From the NCBI GenBank assembly GCA_963580455.1, contig OY756957.1, forward strand, positions 30,348,501 to 30,412,500: a DNA stretch of 64,000 bases. Reading direction: 5' to 3'. Below, piece after piece: positions 34,695 to 46,049 of the stretch (positions are counted from its first letter, which is position 1; each line of letters starts with the position of its first letter). The notes beneath the pieces are model-generated. The model was not told where the DNA came from, made no database searches, and saw only the letters and a list, made by a program, of their open reading frames with translations. The translations under genes were made by a program, and so were the position numbers. This DNA is from Euonymus europaeus. Lineage: Eukaryota > Streptophyta > Magnoliopsida > Celastrales > Celastraceae.

Positions 34695-37600
34695 ATGGCG
34701 CAGAGTGGTCTGTACCCAGTTAATCTCTCGGTTTTCTTTACTTAAAATCGTATTTTCTACGTCGAATTTGATTGTCATTTGCTAATTATGTTTGGATTGC
34801 AGACTCGTTGTCTGAGTTTCTGCGCGTTGCAGTTGATGCAGCGAAGACAGCCGGACAGGTCTGTTCTTTTTCTCTTATCTATTTTATTTTGCTTATTTTT
34901 TCATTACCTGATATTTTTAGTTCTTAATCTTCTGCTGTTTGATTACTAGGTAATTCGAGGAGGCTTTTATCAGACGAAACACGTTGAGCACAAAGGCCAG
35001 GTACCACTCTCTCTGTAGAAAAGTCTCTCTAGAATGGAATTATAGATGTAGAATGATTGGCACTTGGTGAGTAGAGGGTTCAACAGCTATAAATGATCTG
35101 AGATTATTAGCATAGAATTCAAGATGCCAGTAACCAGTTTGTTTCCTCAGTTGAGTAATCAATGGTAATAATCGGAATCTCGGTTTCTACTTTGGAAAAA
35201 AATTGAGGTGACTGTAATCGAGATTTCATTCGAGAGTTTTTCATCTAAGATTCATTTATATGCAAATCTTCACGAAAATCAGAGAGGCAATCATTATCTA
35301 TGATGCATATTATGGCTAATAGTAGATGGTAGATGTTCTTTGATTAAATGAGGGCGTGAAATGTTTGAGAGGATAATTCAACATCATCTCTTGTGTTTGT
35401 CTTTTTTTATTCCTTTTTTTTTCATATATATTGCCTTGTAAGTTTAGTTCTGGCCAATGTTTTAAAAGGAGGGTTCAGGAATTGAGGCGCTCACCTTCTA
35501 TGAGGCGAGGCGTAAGCCTCGGATTGAATCAAAAATTCAAGAGTCAAGATAAATCAATAAGTAATATGTGTGTTTATCATAATTCTGGTTTGCAGGTGGA
35601 TTTGGTTACAGAAACCGACAAGGCTTGTGAGGATCTCATATTTGATCATCTCAAGCAGCATTTTCCCTCACACAAGGTTGACTCCTATGCCTTCTCCGCT
35701 TCTTCCATGTTGAGTGAAATTTAGGTTGCCTCCTTGAAAATTCCTATTTCCTTTTATCTTGAACTTCCATCTTGTGTTTATCTTAGTTCATCGGGGAGGA
35801 AACTACTGCTGCTTGTGGGGTGACAGAGCTGACTGATGAACCTACCTGGATCGTTGATCCACTTGATGGAACAACCAACTTTGTGCACGGGTGACTGTTT
35901 TTCATCATCTAATTTTTTAAATAAACCCTTCTTTGTTATTGCTGTTCTTACAAATTAACAATTATTTACAGGTTCCCTTTTGTTTGCGTTTCTATTGGTC
36001 TTACAATCAAGAAGGTGCCCACAGTGGGTGTTGTTTACAATCCAATAATGGATGAGGTAAGTCGCTTAAAATATACTTATCGTCTTATCTTGAATGACCA
36101 GCAATAAGGGTTCACCTTGGTGCTTTAGTAAAGTTGTTTCATTGCTACCTATGTGTCTGTGCAACAAAATCAATCCACTAAAATATCCTCTCCGCCAATG
36201 CAAATGTACTGCATACACTTACCCTTTACATACCTCGCAAGCACTGTTGACCCGCGCGCACTAGTCAACAATGCATAACAGTACATTATTACAAAATATG
36301 TTGACTTGACTCTGCCCCTGATATGCACCACTTGCTATTACCTCCGCTTGCGGAGCCTATGCTTACACCAATTAATCTGTAGAATAACCAGATTGGTTTG
36401 TAAAATGCCTAGTTGTTATCTACGGTGTAACAAAGTATCTTCAGTGCTTTATATCAGCTTCATATGTTAGGAACTTCCATTATTGAAATAGTTCTAATAG
36501 TTGTTAACAATTGTTGAGTGATTGGTGATTTCTCTCTGAACAAAGCTTAACTTTTGCATTTAATCTGTAGCTTTTCACTGGCATTCTTGGAAAAGGTGCT
36601 TTCCTGAATGGTTCTCCAATAAAAGGTGATCTCGTCTTTGTTTCCAATCTCTTATTTTTTTCATCAGCATCTCCTATAATTGTCCAGCAAGTGCTAATGT
36701 TTTGACATTTTATAATTTATAGTGTCATCTGAAAGTGAACTTGTGAAGTCTCTTCTTGCTACAGAGGTATGTGAGCCTTTGATAGAATCTTTTTTATTTC
36801 AGCGTCTTCTTTGTGTGCTCATTTTCTGCTGGCCATTATTCTTGGTTGATTTGCCATTTAAGCTACAAGCACGATTAGTATTGTGTTCTATAAGAGGGAA
36901 AATGAGATGGGATCCATAAAGATCTGGCTTGTAGTCATACTTCTTAGTTTCTTTGCATTCAGAATACTTAAATTTTGTCAAAGAACTCTTGACGTCCAAC
37001 GGTGCATATGAGGAAGGCAGTAATGTGCTCCTGGAAAGATTTGCCAAATTTCATTTATACGTTGTAATTTTCTAAAAGATGTATGGTAAATTTACCTTTT
37101 CTGGTTGAAAATTGACAATTTTATCTTACTTTGGAATTGCAGGTTGGAATCAAACGTGATAAGTTAACCTTGGATTCCTCTACCAACAGAATTAAGAGCT
37201 TGCTTTTTAAGGTAATACTAGCCGTTGTGATGGAATCTTTTAAGCTTTGGTAAAAACTCTCTGCTTCTGTAGAACTCATCCCGGTTTCTTTTGTTACCAG
37301 GTGAGATCCCTTCGTATGAGTGGCTCCTGTGCTTTGAATCTCTGTGGAGTTGCATGTGGAAGGCTTGATTTATTTTATGAAACTGGATTTGGGGGTCCGT
37401 GGTATGTCTTTTTCGTTCTTACTCATCTACGTCTTTGTTGATATATATTAGTAAAGATTCAAACGTAGCTGGTTTGCTTATCCATGCTCAGGGATGTGAC
37501 GGGCGGTGTTGTGATCGTCAAAGAAGCAGGAGGACTCGTTTTTGATCCGTAAGTGAAAGACCATAAGCTCATATCTGCATCGTCTAACGTTTCTTCTGAA

Positions 37601-37814
37601 ATTCTAGTAGCGAACAAGATATCACGGAGAGCATTAGTGCCAGTTGCAGACATGCATAGATCTCCTCGTTCAATCAATTTAACATTGACATCTTGTTGAT
37701 ATTGTTGTTCTTGGTAGGTCTGGTGCGGATTTTGACATCACGTCCCAGAGAGTTGCAGCTTCAAACCCTCTCTTGAAGGATGCATTTGTTGAAGCTCTGC
37801 AGCAATCGGACTGA
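34695..37814 (+). CDS. VTC4: Inositol / L-galactose-1-phosphate phosphatase, VTC4 type
   Basis: Twelve coding exons: 34695-34707, 34803-34858, 34950-35000, 35596-35676, 35787-35890, 35972-36056, 36571-36625, 36723-36766, 37143-37211, 37301-37401, 37492-37548, 37718-37814 (813 bp, 270 aa). The Arabidopsis orthologue VTC4 hydrolyses myo-inositol monophosphates and L-galactose-1-phosphate, linking inositol recycling to ascorbate synthesis; it needs Mg2+. Metal and phosphate motifs are visible: FIGEET (Glu ligands), [18 protein letters not shown] (IMPase signature 1, with DPLDGT) and [20 protein letters not shown] (signature 2). The second signature reads WDVTGG where plants normally have WDVAAG or WDIAAG, keeping the metal-binding Asp. 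The first coding exon is only 13 bp. Confidence 0.96.
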
Positions 37815-38188
37815 GGAAGACCCCAAGTTTGTTAACATTACAATTTATTTTTTGCCTGCGATAAATATTTGTGTGGAATCTCAGGCATGCTGAGATGCAA
37901 GAGCCATGAGACTACATTATTAAGTGAAATAATAATCTCTTGATTTACTGCCATTTTTTTAAGGTCTCTGTTCTTCTGCCATTAATGACCAGAAAATGCT
38001 TGCTTTATATCTTCCAAACAGAAATAACTTAATTATAAAGCCGGTTTAGTGTACAATGTTTCTGTCAACAAAGTAGGCATTAGTATAATAATTAAACAAA
38101 TGTATAAACCCTAAACAATCAGACAGACAATAATCTGTCTATGTTCAACACTATTGTCCAAACAAAAAACCCAAGTAAAACAACCAAT

Positions 38189-39763
38189 CTACACCTGCTG
38201 GTGCCTACCAGCAAACATACTTGCCCCAATTTCTGCATTATGTGTCATCTTTCCATCCCTCTCTGACCTCTTCCTCTTCATGACCACATACCATGTGTAA
38301 GCTTCCAGTATCACAGCTTTGATGGCCAAAAGCACAATGAAAGCAATGTAACCATTCTTCCATTTTTCCTCAGGCTGCAATATATCAAATCCTTTGAATA
38401 TGTTGATGACACTGAGGACGATGACTAAGTAACCAAGTGTGTGGTGGTAGATATTCCAGTAGAATCTGTACTTGTGATCTGGTTTTGGCCTTAGAAGCAA
38501 AGCAAACACCTAAAACAAAAGTACAAAACTGAAAAAGTCGAAGAGATTTGAAACAGAATTGTTGAATCAGATTGAGTGGTGAAAATTAAGAGTACCTGAA
38601 GTGTTCCTAGGCAGAAAAGGAAGATCCCAATTGTTCTGTGTGGAGTTTGTTCAATACCAGGAGATTCACTGCCGAGTTTGAGACCGGTTGCCCATCCGGC
38701 AAGACCGATAATGTAGGCTGAAGTTTGGCATCCAACATGAAGATAAAACCACGCCGGGTCTGCAGATTTGAAGACCTTCAGGTATCTTGCAATCAAGGCA
38801 CCAAGTGGCATCATTATACCCCAACCTACTGTGTTAAGTACTCCATGGATCTAGAAAATTTTCAATTTTAAATACTGTTAGAATTCGGATTTTACAGAGT
38901 ATGAGAACACTGATTGTGTAAAAAACAGAGTCCACTGGATTGTGACCAAAAGAGTAGTGAAAGAAAAACATAGATCAATCTGGATCAAAATTTCATTTAC
39001 TATCAGAAGATTAAACGGTGAAAATCTAAAGAAATCACTCAAATATGATTTCCTTGTGCGAAGAAAAAGGATGTTCTAACTAAGGGAAAAACAAAAACAG
39101 AGTCCATAAGCAGAAAATACAGAGGTAAAGTGAAGATTTGATTGAATTACTAACATTTTTCTTCTTATCTTTAGAATTCCCACCAGAAGTTCCCTCCCCT
39201 GAGAGAAGATTCAGGGTTCCTGACGACTGAATATTTTCCCCAGTAATTGAATGCCTAGCAGGAGCTCCATTAGAAGAAAGTGGACCATTTTGCCAAACCT
39301 GATTAACAGTAGCAGAATTTCCTGGTAGAACCAAGGTGGCATAAATAATCATCTCATTATTGGCAAAAGTTGCAGACAATTCTGAAACTTGAAAGCTAAG
39401 CTTTCCTTCTTGAAGTGCGGTCTGATAACTATCCACTGGAGCTGGATAAGCAGTCACTGTTCCATCAGTTTTGTGGTATGCAACAAGCGCTTGTGCACCT
39501 TGCATTCCAGTTGAAGTCGGGTTTATAGCCCAAGCAACCCAGTCAGAGGCAGTGACTCCTCCATGTCTATAGGCAATCTGGAGCTTCCCAGTAGTATTGT
39601 CATAGGTCCAATGGAGGAATGAGTTAAGATAGGGAAGATCATTGCAAGCAGTGTATTTTCTGTTGCTAGAGAAGGAATATTTGGCACATGTTTGAGCATT
39701 TGATGACAAGAATAACATGGAAAGAACGATGGAGGATAGACATAGCCAATAATGGTTTGACAT
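38189..39763 (-). CDS. Cytochrome b561 and DOMON domain protein
   Basis: Three exons on the minus strand: 39763-39155, 38850-38596, 38509-38189 (1,185 bp, 394 aa). A signal peptide ([18 protein letters not shown]) leads to an extracellular DOMON domain (~45-160: [40 protein letters not shown]), a Ser/Gly/Lys linker ([10 protein letters not shown]), and a five-to-six-helix b561 core. The His ligands for two hemes are seen as IHGVLN, YLHVGCQ, PHRTIG and YHHTLGY. Such proteins carry electrons across the plasma membrane, with ascorbate as likely donor; plant members are auxin-responsive in some cases (AIR12 relatives). The cytosolic tail is basic ([11 protein letters not shown]). Exon breaks fall between DOMON and helix 1, and within the b561 core. 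Confidence 0.95.
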
Positions 39764-39920
39764 TGTTAGTCCCTTCCCTAGCTTTCTTCTTCTGATGATG
39801 ATGATCCTTTTTGTGTTGTAGAAGCAAAGATTTCAATCCAGTATTTCTTGGTGTGCGATAGGGAGAGAGATTGATATACAAGAGAAGGTGGGTTAGGTTT
39901 GTTGGGATGTTTGTTTGGTT

Positions 39921-39934
39921 ATATATATATATAT
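39921..39934 (-). promoter_or_regulatory. Possible TATA box of the cyt b561/DOMON gene
   Basis: A TATATATATATATA run about 160 bases upstream of the minus-strand start codon is placed as expected for a TATA box. It could equally be a simple microsatellite. Confidence 0.35.
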
Positions 39935-39939
39935 TTCAC

Positions 39940-41633
39940 TCTTATTTTAAAAATATTGAGATGTTTTCATAGTCCCTATTGGATTAGGTATTTTTGGTAA
40001 CAAGGTGGGGGCCACCTTTTTGCATGCCAAGTCAAACCAAACACTACATTTATTTCACTTAAGTGGGACCGTTGTGCCACGTGGAGGCCCCAAGATGTCA
40101 GTCATATAAAAGTGAAAAAGAAAAAAAAAAGTGGGTCTTCCTACCGCCAACCGTAGCGGCAACTCCCAACCCCCGCATTTGTCGTTATTCAGAGCTGCTG
40201 TACCTTCACCTTAATATGAGTATTTGCCGGAAAATTAGTTAATGCAACCAATTATAAGACAACAAAATATTACTAGAACTCCGGCAGACTGCGATAATTG
40301 TGACCAAATCAACAATATTTGTTTTTTGCGTAGGGTTTTGTTTGTCCTTCTGATAGGTATGTCTCACATGCATAACAATCAATGATCGCCGGCCTGCGTC
40401 TCCAAGGCAATGTGGATATTATATAAGAATTCTGGCATATGCATGTAAAATGTGCATCTAACTTTTTGGCGCATAGTAAATATGTCTTTTATTTTTTATG
40501 TTTAATTTTATTTCATTTTGAACAGAAATTATATTGTTTGATTCAAAAGTAGATATTGGGCTCAAGTTTTCCAGCCCATTTATCAGAACAAGTTGAGGTA
40601 CAAATTGAAGAGCCCAGCCCCCAACTCTTTTACGTTCTAATTTGCAAGCCCAATTGATTAATTGAAACTTGAAAGTTCGAAACAAGTTATAACCCACGGC
40701 CCAAATTAAACTGACTTGAAAAGGCCCAGTTCTTCTCCAAAACCCTAGCTCGTACCCTGGTGGGCACTTTTATATCAGCGAAGGCTGAAGAGGATAGCTG
40801 TGGGCCTGGCGGGTCCATCATTTCTTCAAAGCGTGCGTAGACCTAAAAGGCATGTCCCAGGCTCCCAGCAAGGAAATGTGCATTTGGCCCATCTTTCCTT
40901 ATTCACCTATAGACATGTGGTCCATAAAGCCCCAAAATCGTCATTAGAGGCCCACACAACACACTAATTAATATTCTTTTTCTTAGTTGGATATCTCTGG
41001 CCCTTGAGAAGGCACCCACGCCACGCATAGTTATGGTGAGTGCTGGAAAAATAATTCCTATCGGAGATGCTCTAACACAACACTCGAGAAGGAATTAAAT
41101 TATTAAAGCCACACATCACACAGGGTTGGGACCATGCCTTTGCTTATTGTTTACGTATGGGAATCAATTTCCTGAGAACACGAGTGGTTGATAATCATCA
41201 GATAACCCATAAGAGGAAAAAACGTATTGTTTTTTTCCCCTGAGATCGAAGGTGTATTTATTTAATCACTCCAATGATAATTTAATAATAAAAATATTTG
41301 AGATTAAATAGTATGATCTCAAAATATCGCAAGTCTGTTTCTTACATTGAAGAATATTTTTATGGTCATGTATTACACTTTAATCCAATTTACTTTGCCT
41401 CATATAAAATTAATTTATGCACACAAACATCACAAAGTCTGCGAAGATATCATAACTCCCATAAATCTCAAAAAGTTAATCCCAGATGAAAAAGTTGAAT
41501 TGATTAAAAAGATAATCTTTAAAAAGAAAAGGATTAGCTCAGTAGTTCCCACGTTTAAGAACACCAAAAAGAGTGCTTTGTTTCGTGTCATAAAACTAGT
41601 TCAATATTATTGCATGCATTATCCTTTTAACCC
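39940..41633. other. Intergenic, no gene seen
   Basis: AT-rich. AAACCCTAGC near 40740 is a telo-box-like promoter word without an obvious gene nearby. GGAGATGCTCTAAC near 41062 resembles one end of a PIF/Harbinger-type MITE, but no partner end was found. Confidence 0.4.
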
Positions 41634-41643
41634 ACTTCCAGCT

Positions 41644-42211
41644 GGGGATGGCAAAATTCCCCGCGGGTACCCGACCCGAAATTTCGGGTTCGGGGTCGGG
41701 TTCGGGTGCCACCCGAACCCCACTGTTCGGGGACGGGTAGGGTATGGTAATACCTTACCCGGCCCCGAACCCGATCCGAACTTTTTTTAATATATATATA
41801 ATACATATTTTATATATATATATATATATATTACATATATCTAATAGATATTAACACACATATATATACATACATTGACATACATATATACACACATATA
41901 TATATACATTGACAAATATACACACACATATATATATATTGACATACATATATACATATGACATATATATATAATACATACATACATATATATACATATA
42001 ATACAAATACAAATACATATAATATTGTAATATTTTTGGGGTTCGGGGATGGATTCGGGTTCGGGTGATACCCGTCCCCGTCGGGTTCGGGTTCGGGGAT
42101 TCCCCGAACTCCAAAAATCGGGTTCGGGTTCGGGGATGGGGGCGGGGATGGAGTTCGGGTTCAGGGATGGGGAGAGCATACCCGGCCCCGCCCCGCCCCG
42201 TTGCCATCCCT
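41644..42211. mobile_element. MITE with G/C-rich terminal inverted repeats, MULE-type TSD
   Basis: The element is bounded by perfect direct repeats ACTTCCAGCT at 41634-41643 and 42212-42221. Its ends are inverted (GGGGATGGCAA on the left; the right end reads TTGCCATCCCT). Both ends hold repeated TTCGGG words and their complements (ACCCGACCCG left; GTTCGGGTTCGGGGA right). The middle, about 41785-42030, is TA/CA microsatellite. A 9-10 bp duplication fits Mutator-like non-autonomous elements. It has no coding capacity; open frames across it are translations of the simple repeats. Confidence 0.9.
41785..42035. repeat. TA/CATA-rich microsatellite inside the MITE
   Basis: Nearly pure TA, CA and CATA repeats with recurring TTGACATA and ACACACATATATA words fill the centre of the element. 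Part of it may form cruciforms. Confidence 0.85.
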
Positions 42212-42221
42212 ACTTCCAGCT

Positions 42222-42998
42222 CGAGGGTAAAAAAATTAATTTTCATTTACGTGTCAAATCTGCAGTAAAAAAAATGGGATTGATTATACAAACATGATAT
42301 GATTAGACTGGACAGTTCATGACCAACCGTAAAGTGCACTTTTGAGAGAGTTAGAAGAAGGAGGAATGCATATATTTAAGCACGACTAATTAATAATAAA
42401 TTTAATTAACACATATTTAAATACAGATTCCTCTAATGCGGCTAGGCGAGATGTGTTGTTGGTTCTTCAAAATAGTCACTCTACATGGGACAATCGCAAT
42501 CTTATTCAGTATTGTATTAGGACAAAAACAACTCATGAACTTGTTACATGATTAAAAAGGACATTAACATTATTAATCCTATTGATTAATGCTCCTAGTT
42601 GGTTAATTATACGTATTTACTACACATAACATATAAATCAATGAACATTAATTTATTCCCATCATGAGTTATTTAAACTGGACCAACTACCAAACTCTCA
42701 CAAAGTATGCGTTTAGTTGAGAGTATGTCCGATAAATTATAAACTGACGGATAAGCTATGTACTGGCTATTTGGTAGAGCGTAAGTTTTAATAGCGTATA
42801 AACTGTCAATTTACTATTAGAGGTATGTAAACTAATTTAATAATGGAATAAAAAGCTATCGAATATGAATTTTGTTGAAAAAACTTATGCGTTGAGTTCA
42901 AATATGTATTTTTTTTCTTCGAAATTTAAAACTGATGTGATTGTGGGATTTTTTTTATATGTCATTGATGTGATTGTTGACCGATGAAATTGAGTTTA
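42222..42998. other. Intergenic with weak MITE-like traces
   Basis: Words such as GCGTTTAGTTGAGAG and GCTATTTGGTAGAGC near 42710-42780 resemble hAT-type MITE ends, but no boundaries or target duplications could be fixed. No gene. Confidence 0.35.
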
Positions 42999-43001
42999 TA
43001 A

Positions 43002-43387
43002 AAGCAACAACAATGGTAGCAGTATATTGGGCTAGCAAACCCATATTTTGTATCCCGCTTCTATTAAACAAAATTCAAACCACATACATCTCCTAATATA
43101 GCGACATCAGTAAAATATAAATCCCTAAACATTTTTTCTCTCAATTTTAGTAAAGTCAACCACTTCTTCATTCTCTATATTATCTTTATCAAATTTACAT
43201 AAAAAACAAGATTACATCCCACATTTATTACAAAAATTCAAGCAACATCATCATCCACGTCACAAAAACACATATCTCAATATAACCACATTAATAAAAC
43301 ACATATTTCAATATAGTCATATCATAAAAAAATATAAATTTTCACATTATTTATTGACACAACCAAAGCCCACCATTGTGAATGCTC
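43002..43387. mobile_element. PIF/Harbinger (Tourist)-like MITE
   Basis: The left end AAGCAACAACAATGG (43002-43016) pairs with the right end CCATTGTGAATGCTC (43373-43387), 11 of 15 positions inverted. TAA lies on both sides (42999-43001 and 43388-43390). TAA/TTA duplications and GAGCAT-CACAATGG ends are typical of plant Tourist-like elements. The interior is AT-rich and non-coding. Confidence 0.65.
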
Positions 43388-43391
43388 TAAG

Positions 43392-43672
43392 TTTCTTAGG
43401 GACCGTTCGTTACAGCTTATGTGAGCTTATAAGCTCAGTTTATTCTTGCAAAAACTTCTGCATAAAACTATTTCTAACAAGACTATTATTCGATAATTTT
43501 TATTTCATTATTAAAATATTTTACATACAGATAATAATAAATTAATAGCTTATAAACTATTAAAATTTTTGCTTTAACAAATAACATACAATCTATTTAA
43601 TAATTTATAAATCATATCATTTATAAATTATTAAAATTTTCACTCTATCAAACGAACACTTAACTTATAAGC
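43392..43672. mobile_element. Possible hAT-type MITE adjoining the previous one
   Basis: GGGACCGTTCGTTACAGC, GAGCTTATAAGCTCAG on the left faces AAACGAACAC and TTATAAGCTCAG on the right, giving imperfect inverted ends around an AT-rich core. The exact boundaries and an 8-bp duplication could not be settled. Confidence 0.4.
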
Positions 43673-44380
43673 TCAGTCACGTCCACCTAAACCCATGCCA
43701 AATGTATTTGTCGAGTCCTATTGTTATAGAAGATATTCAAAGGTTAATCGAACCCCATTAATTTGAATATCGAGTCCAAGTGGATTCCTCTGCTTTGAAA
43801 GGCCACGTGTGGGTTGACATTTGGAATGGACACGTGAGTTCTGATTTGGCTTTATTGGTTTTGGAGAAAAAGGCAAGTTGCCTGATTGGACCCACCAATC
43901 TGAAGCTGTCCTAGAGCGTCTGATAATGATCACACGGCATGAAGTTAATTGCAAAACATAGAGCTGGCAACACGTGTCAGCATGTCAACAAATCATCGCT
44001 GTAAATGAATAAAGATGATCATTGATCACTATCATAGCAATCAGATCAAGCTTGCTAGTTGCTACGACCACCGTTGATATCCGAAACTAAACGTGCGTTC
44101 GTCTCCGCATGGACCTACAAGACGGCAAGGCTGACCATCTGGTTCCTGCCTGTCACAACCATTTTTCAGCCCTCCTGTGATATTATCTTCACCCAGATAC
44201 GAAAGCCACCAGACAAGGGAAAAGAAAGCCAGCCTTGAAAATCTGTCTGCTCCACTCCTCCGTTTCTCCTTCCTCCACTCCTCTGTTTTTCTGAACAATG
44301 GTACTCTCTTAAAATTCTCGGGAAACAAACGGAAAAACACTTTCTTCACTTATACAAATTGTTTCCTTTGTTTCTAGAAG

Positions 44381-45896
44381 ATGGTTTCTCTCGAAGATTC
44401 GCTTTCGCATTCACATCCGGGTTCAAATCACCTCCCTTTGACCCGAAACTATTATGGACCTTCAAGCTCAACTACCAAAATTCACCGGAATATCGGCCAG
44501 TCCATGCGTACGATACGCTCTCGTCTATACAAGGACGAGCACAGCTGCTCCTTCACAAGCACTGTCCCCGATAAATCGGCCTGCGGGTCGGAGAACCTGA
44601 CCGACTCGGTTATCGACATGAGACTTGGGGAGCTCGCCACTCGGAACAACAAGCCAGTGACGTCGGCGGAGGAGGAAGAGAAATTTTTGGACATTTCACA
44701 AGCCTTCAGTGACTTCTCAGCTTGTAGCAGTGATATTTCTGGTGAGTTGAGGCTACTCGCTAGCTTGCCGTCGCCGGAAAACGTCGTATTCGGGTTTAGT
44801 AATGATGTTGAGCAGGGTTTGGAGCCGTGCATGGGGTTTCTGCAGAGAGAGAATTTCTCGACTGAAATAATTGAGATCATTTCGCCGGAAGATCTCCAGC
44901 CGACGGTGAAGATCTGCGTGGACGGACTCCAGTCACCTTCTGTGGCCATAAAGCGCTCCGCTGCGGCCAAGCTGAGACTTTTGGCGAAGAACCGGTCTGA
45001 TAATCGCGCTTTGATAGGTGAATCCGGTGCAATTCCTGCCATGATTCCGCTCCTCCGGTGTAGCGATCCGTGGACGCAAGAGCACGCAGTCACAGCTCTA
45101 TTGAACCTGTCGCTCCACGAAGAGAACAAGAAACTAATCACCGACGCCGGAGCTGTAAAATCTTTGGTATATGTACTCAAAACCGGAACCGAAACCTCGA
45201 AGCAGAACGCAGCATGTGCCCTGCTTAGTCTCGCTATGGTCGAGGAGAACAAGGGTTCAATAGGTGTCTGCGGAGCAATACCTCCATTAGTTTCGCTACT
45301 TCTGAACGGATCATGCAGAGGCAAGAAGGACGCCCTGACTACGCTCTACAAATTGTGCTCGATCAAGCCTAATAAGGGGAGAGCAGTGACTGCAGGGGCC
45401 GTGAAGCCTCTGGTTGCTCTTGTAGCAGAGCAGGGGACGGGGATGTCGGAGAAGGCCATGGTGGTACTGAGCAGCCTGGCAGCGATTGATGAGGGTAAGG
45501 AGGCGATTGTAGAGGAAGGAGGGATTCCGGTTCTTGTTGAGGCCATCGAAGATGGCTCTTTGAAGGGGAAGGAGTTTGCTGTGTTAACTCTGTTGCAATT
45601 ATGTGCTGATAGTGTTAGAAATCGAGGGTTGCTGGTGAGGGAAGGTGGGATCCCTCCTCTAGTTGCTCTGTCTCAGACTGGAAGTGTTAAAGCCAAGCAT
45701 AAGGTCAGTGGATTATTAGCTCAACTACTGTTCAATTGTGCTTAATTGGTATACATGATGCAGTCTTTTTAGCTGAAGATTGTGAATTTTTCCATCATGT
45801 TGTTTGTATTGATAGTTCATGTTGGTTTTACAGGCGGAAACTCTTCTTGGGTATCTGAGAGAGCCAAGGCAAGAGGGATGCTCATCCAGTCCTTAG
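44381..45896 (+). CDS. Armadillo-repeat protein, PUB-ARM related without U-box
   Basis: Two exons: 44381-45703 and 45834-45896 (1,386 bp, 461 aa). The N-terminal ~165 residues are Ser-rich and low in recognisable motifs. From ~168 a run of armadillo repeats follows ([122 protein letters not shown]). The closest plant proteins are the ARM regions of PUB4-like ubiquitin ligases, but no U-box is present, so ligase activity is not expected; scaffold or binding roles are likely. Exon 2 gives the conserved C-terminus [15 protein letters not shown]. If the 130-bp intron is retained, translation ends at 45745 after [13 protein letters not shown] (454 aa). Confidence 0.92.
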
Positions 45897-46049
45897 AGAG
45901 TGCCTTGTTGATGTGTATAGGGAGTGCCTTGTTGATTTTATATAGTGTGGTGTTTAGTAATTAGGGGAGAAATTTATTGTAATATTTGAGTAGATTATGA
46001 GAGGCTGTTGACCAGAAGACTGACTTGTTAGATGTATGTATTATTTTTC

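Noticed and set aside
41851..42246. Tyr/Ile/Cys/Pro-rich ORFs in the MITE
   Set aside because: They are translations of TA/CA microsatellite and TTCGGG repeats with no coding signature.
44482..45324. 280-codon minus-strand ORF inside the ARM gene
   Set aside because: It is antisense to the armadillo-repeat coding sequence and shows no family similarity.
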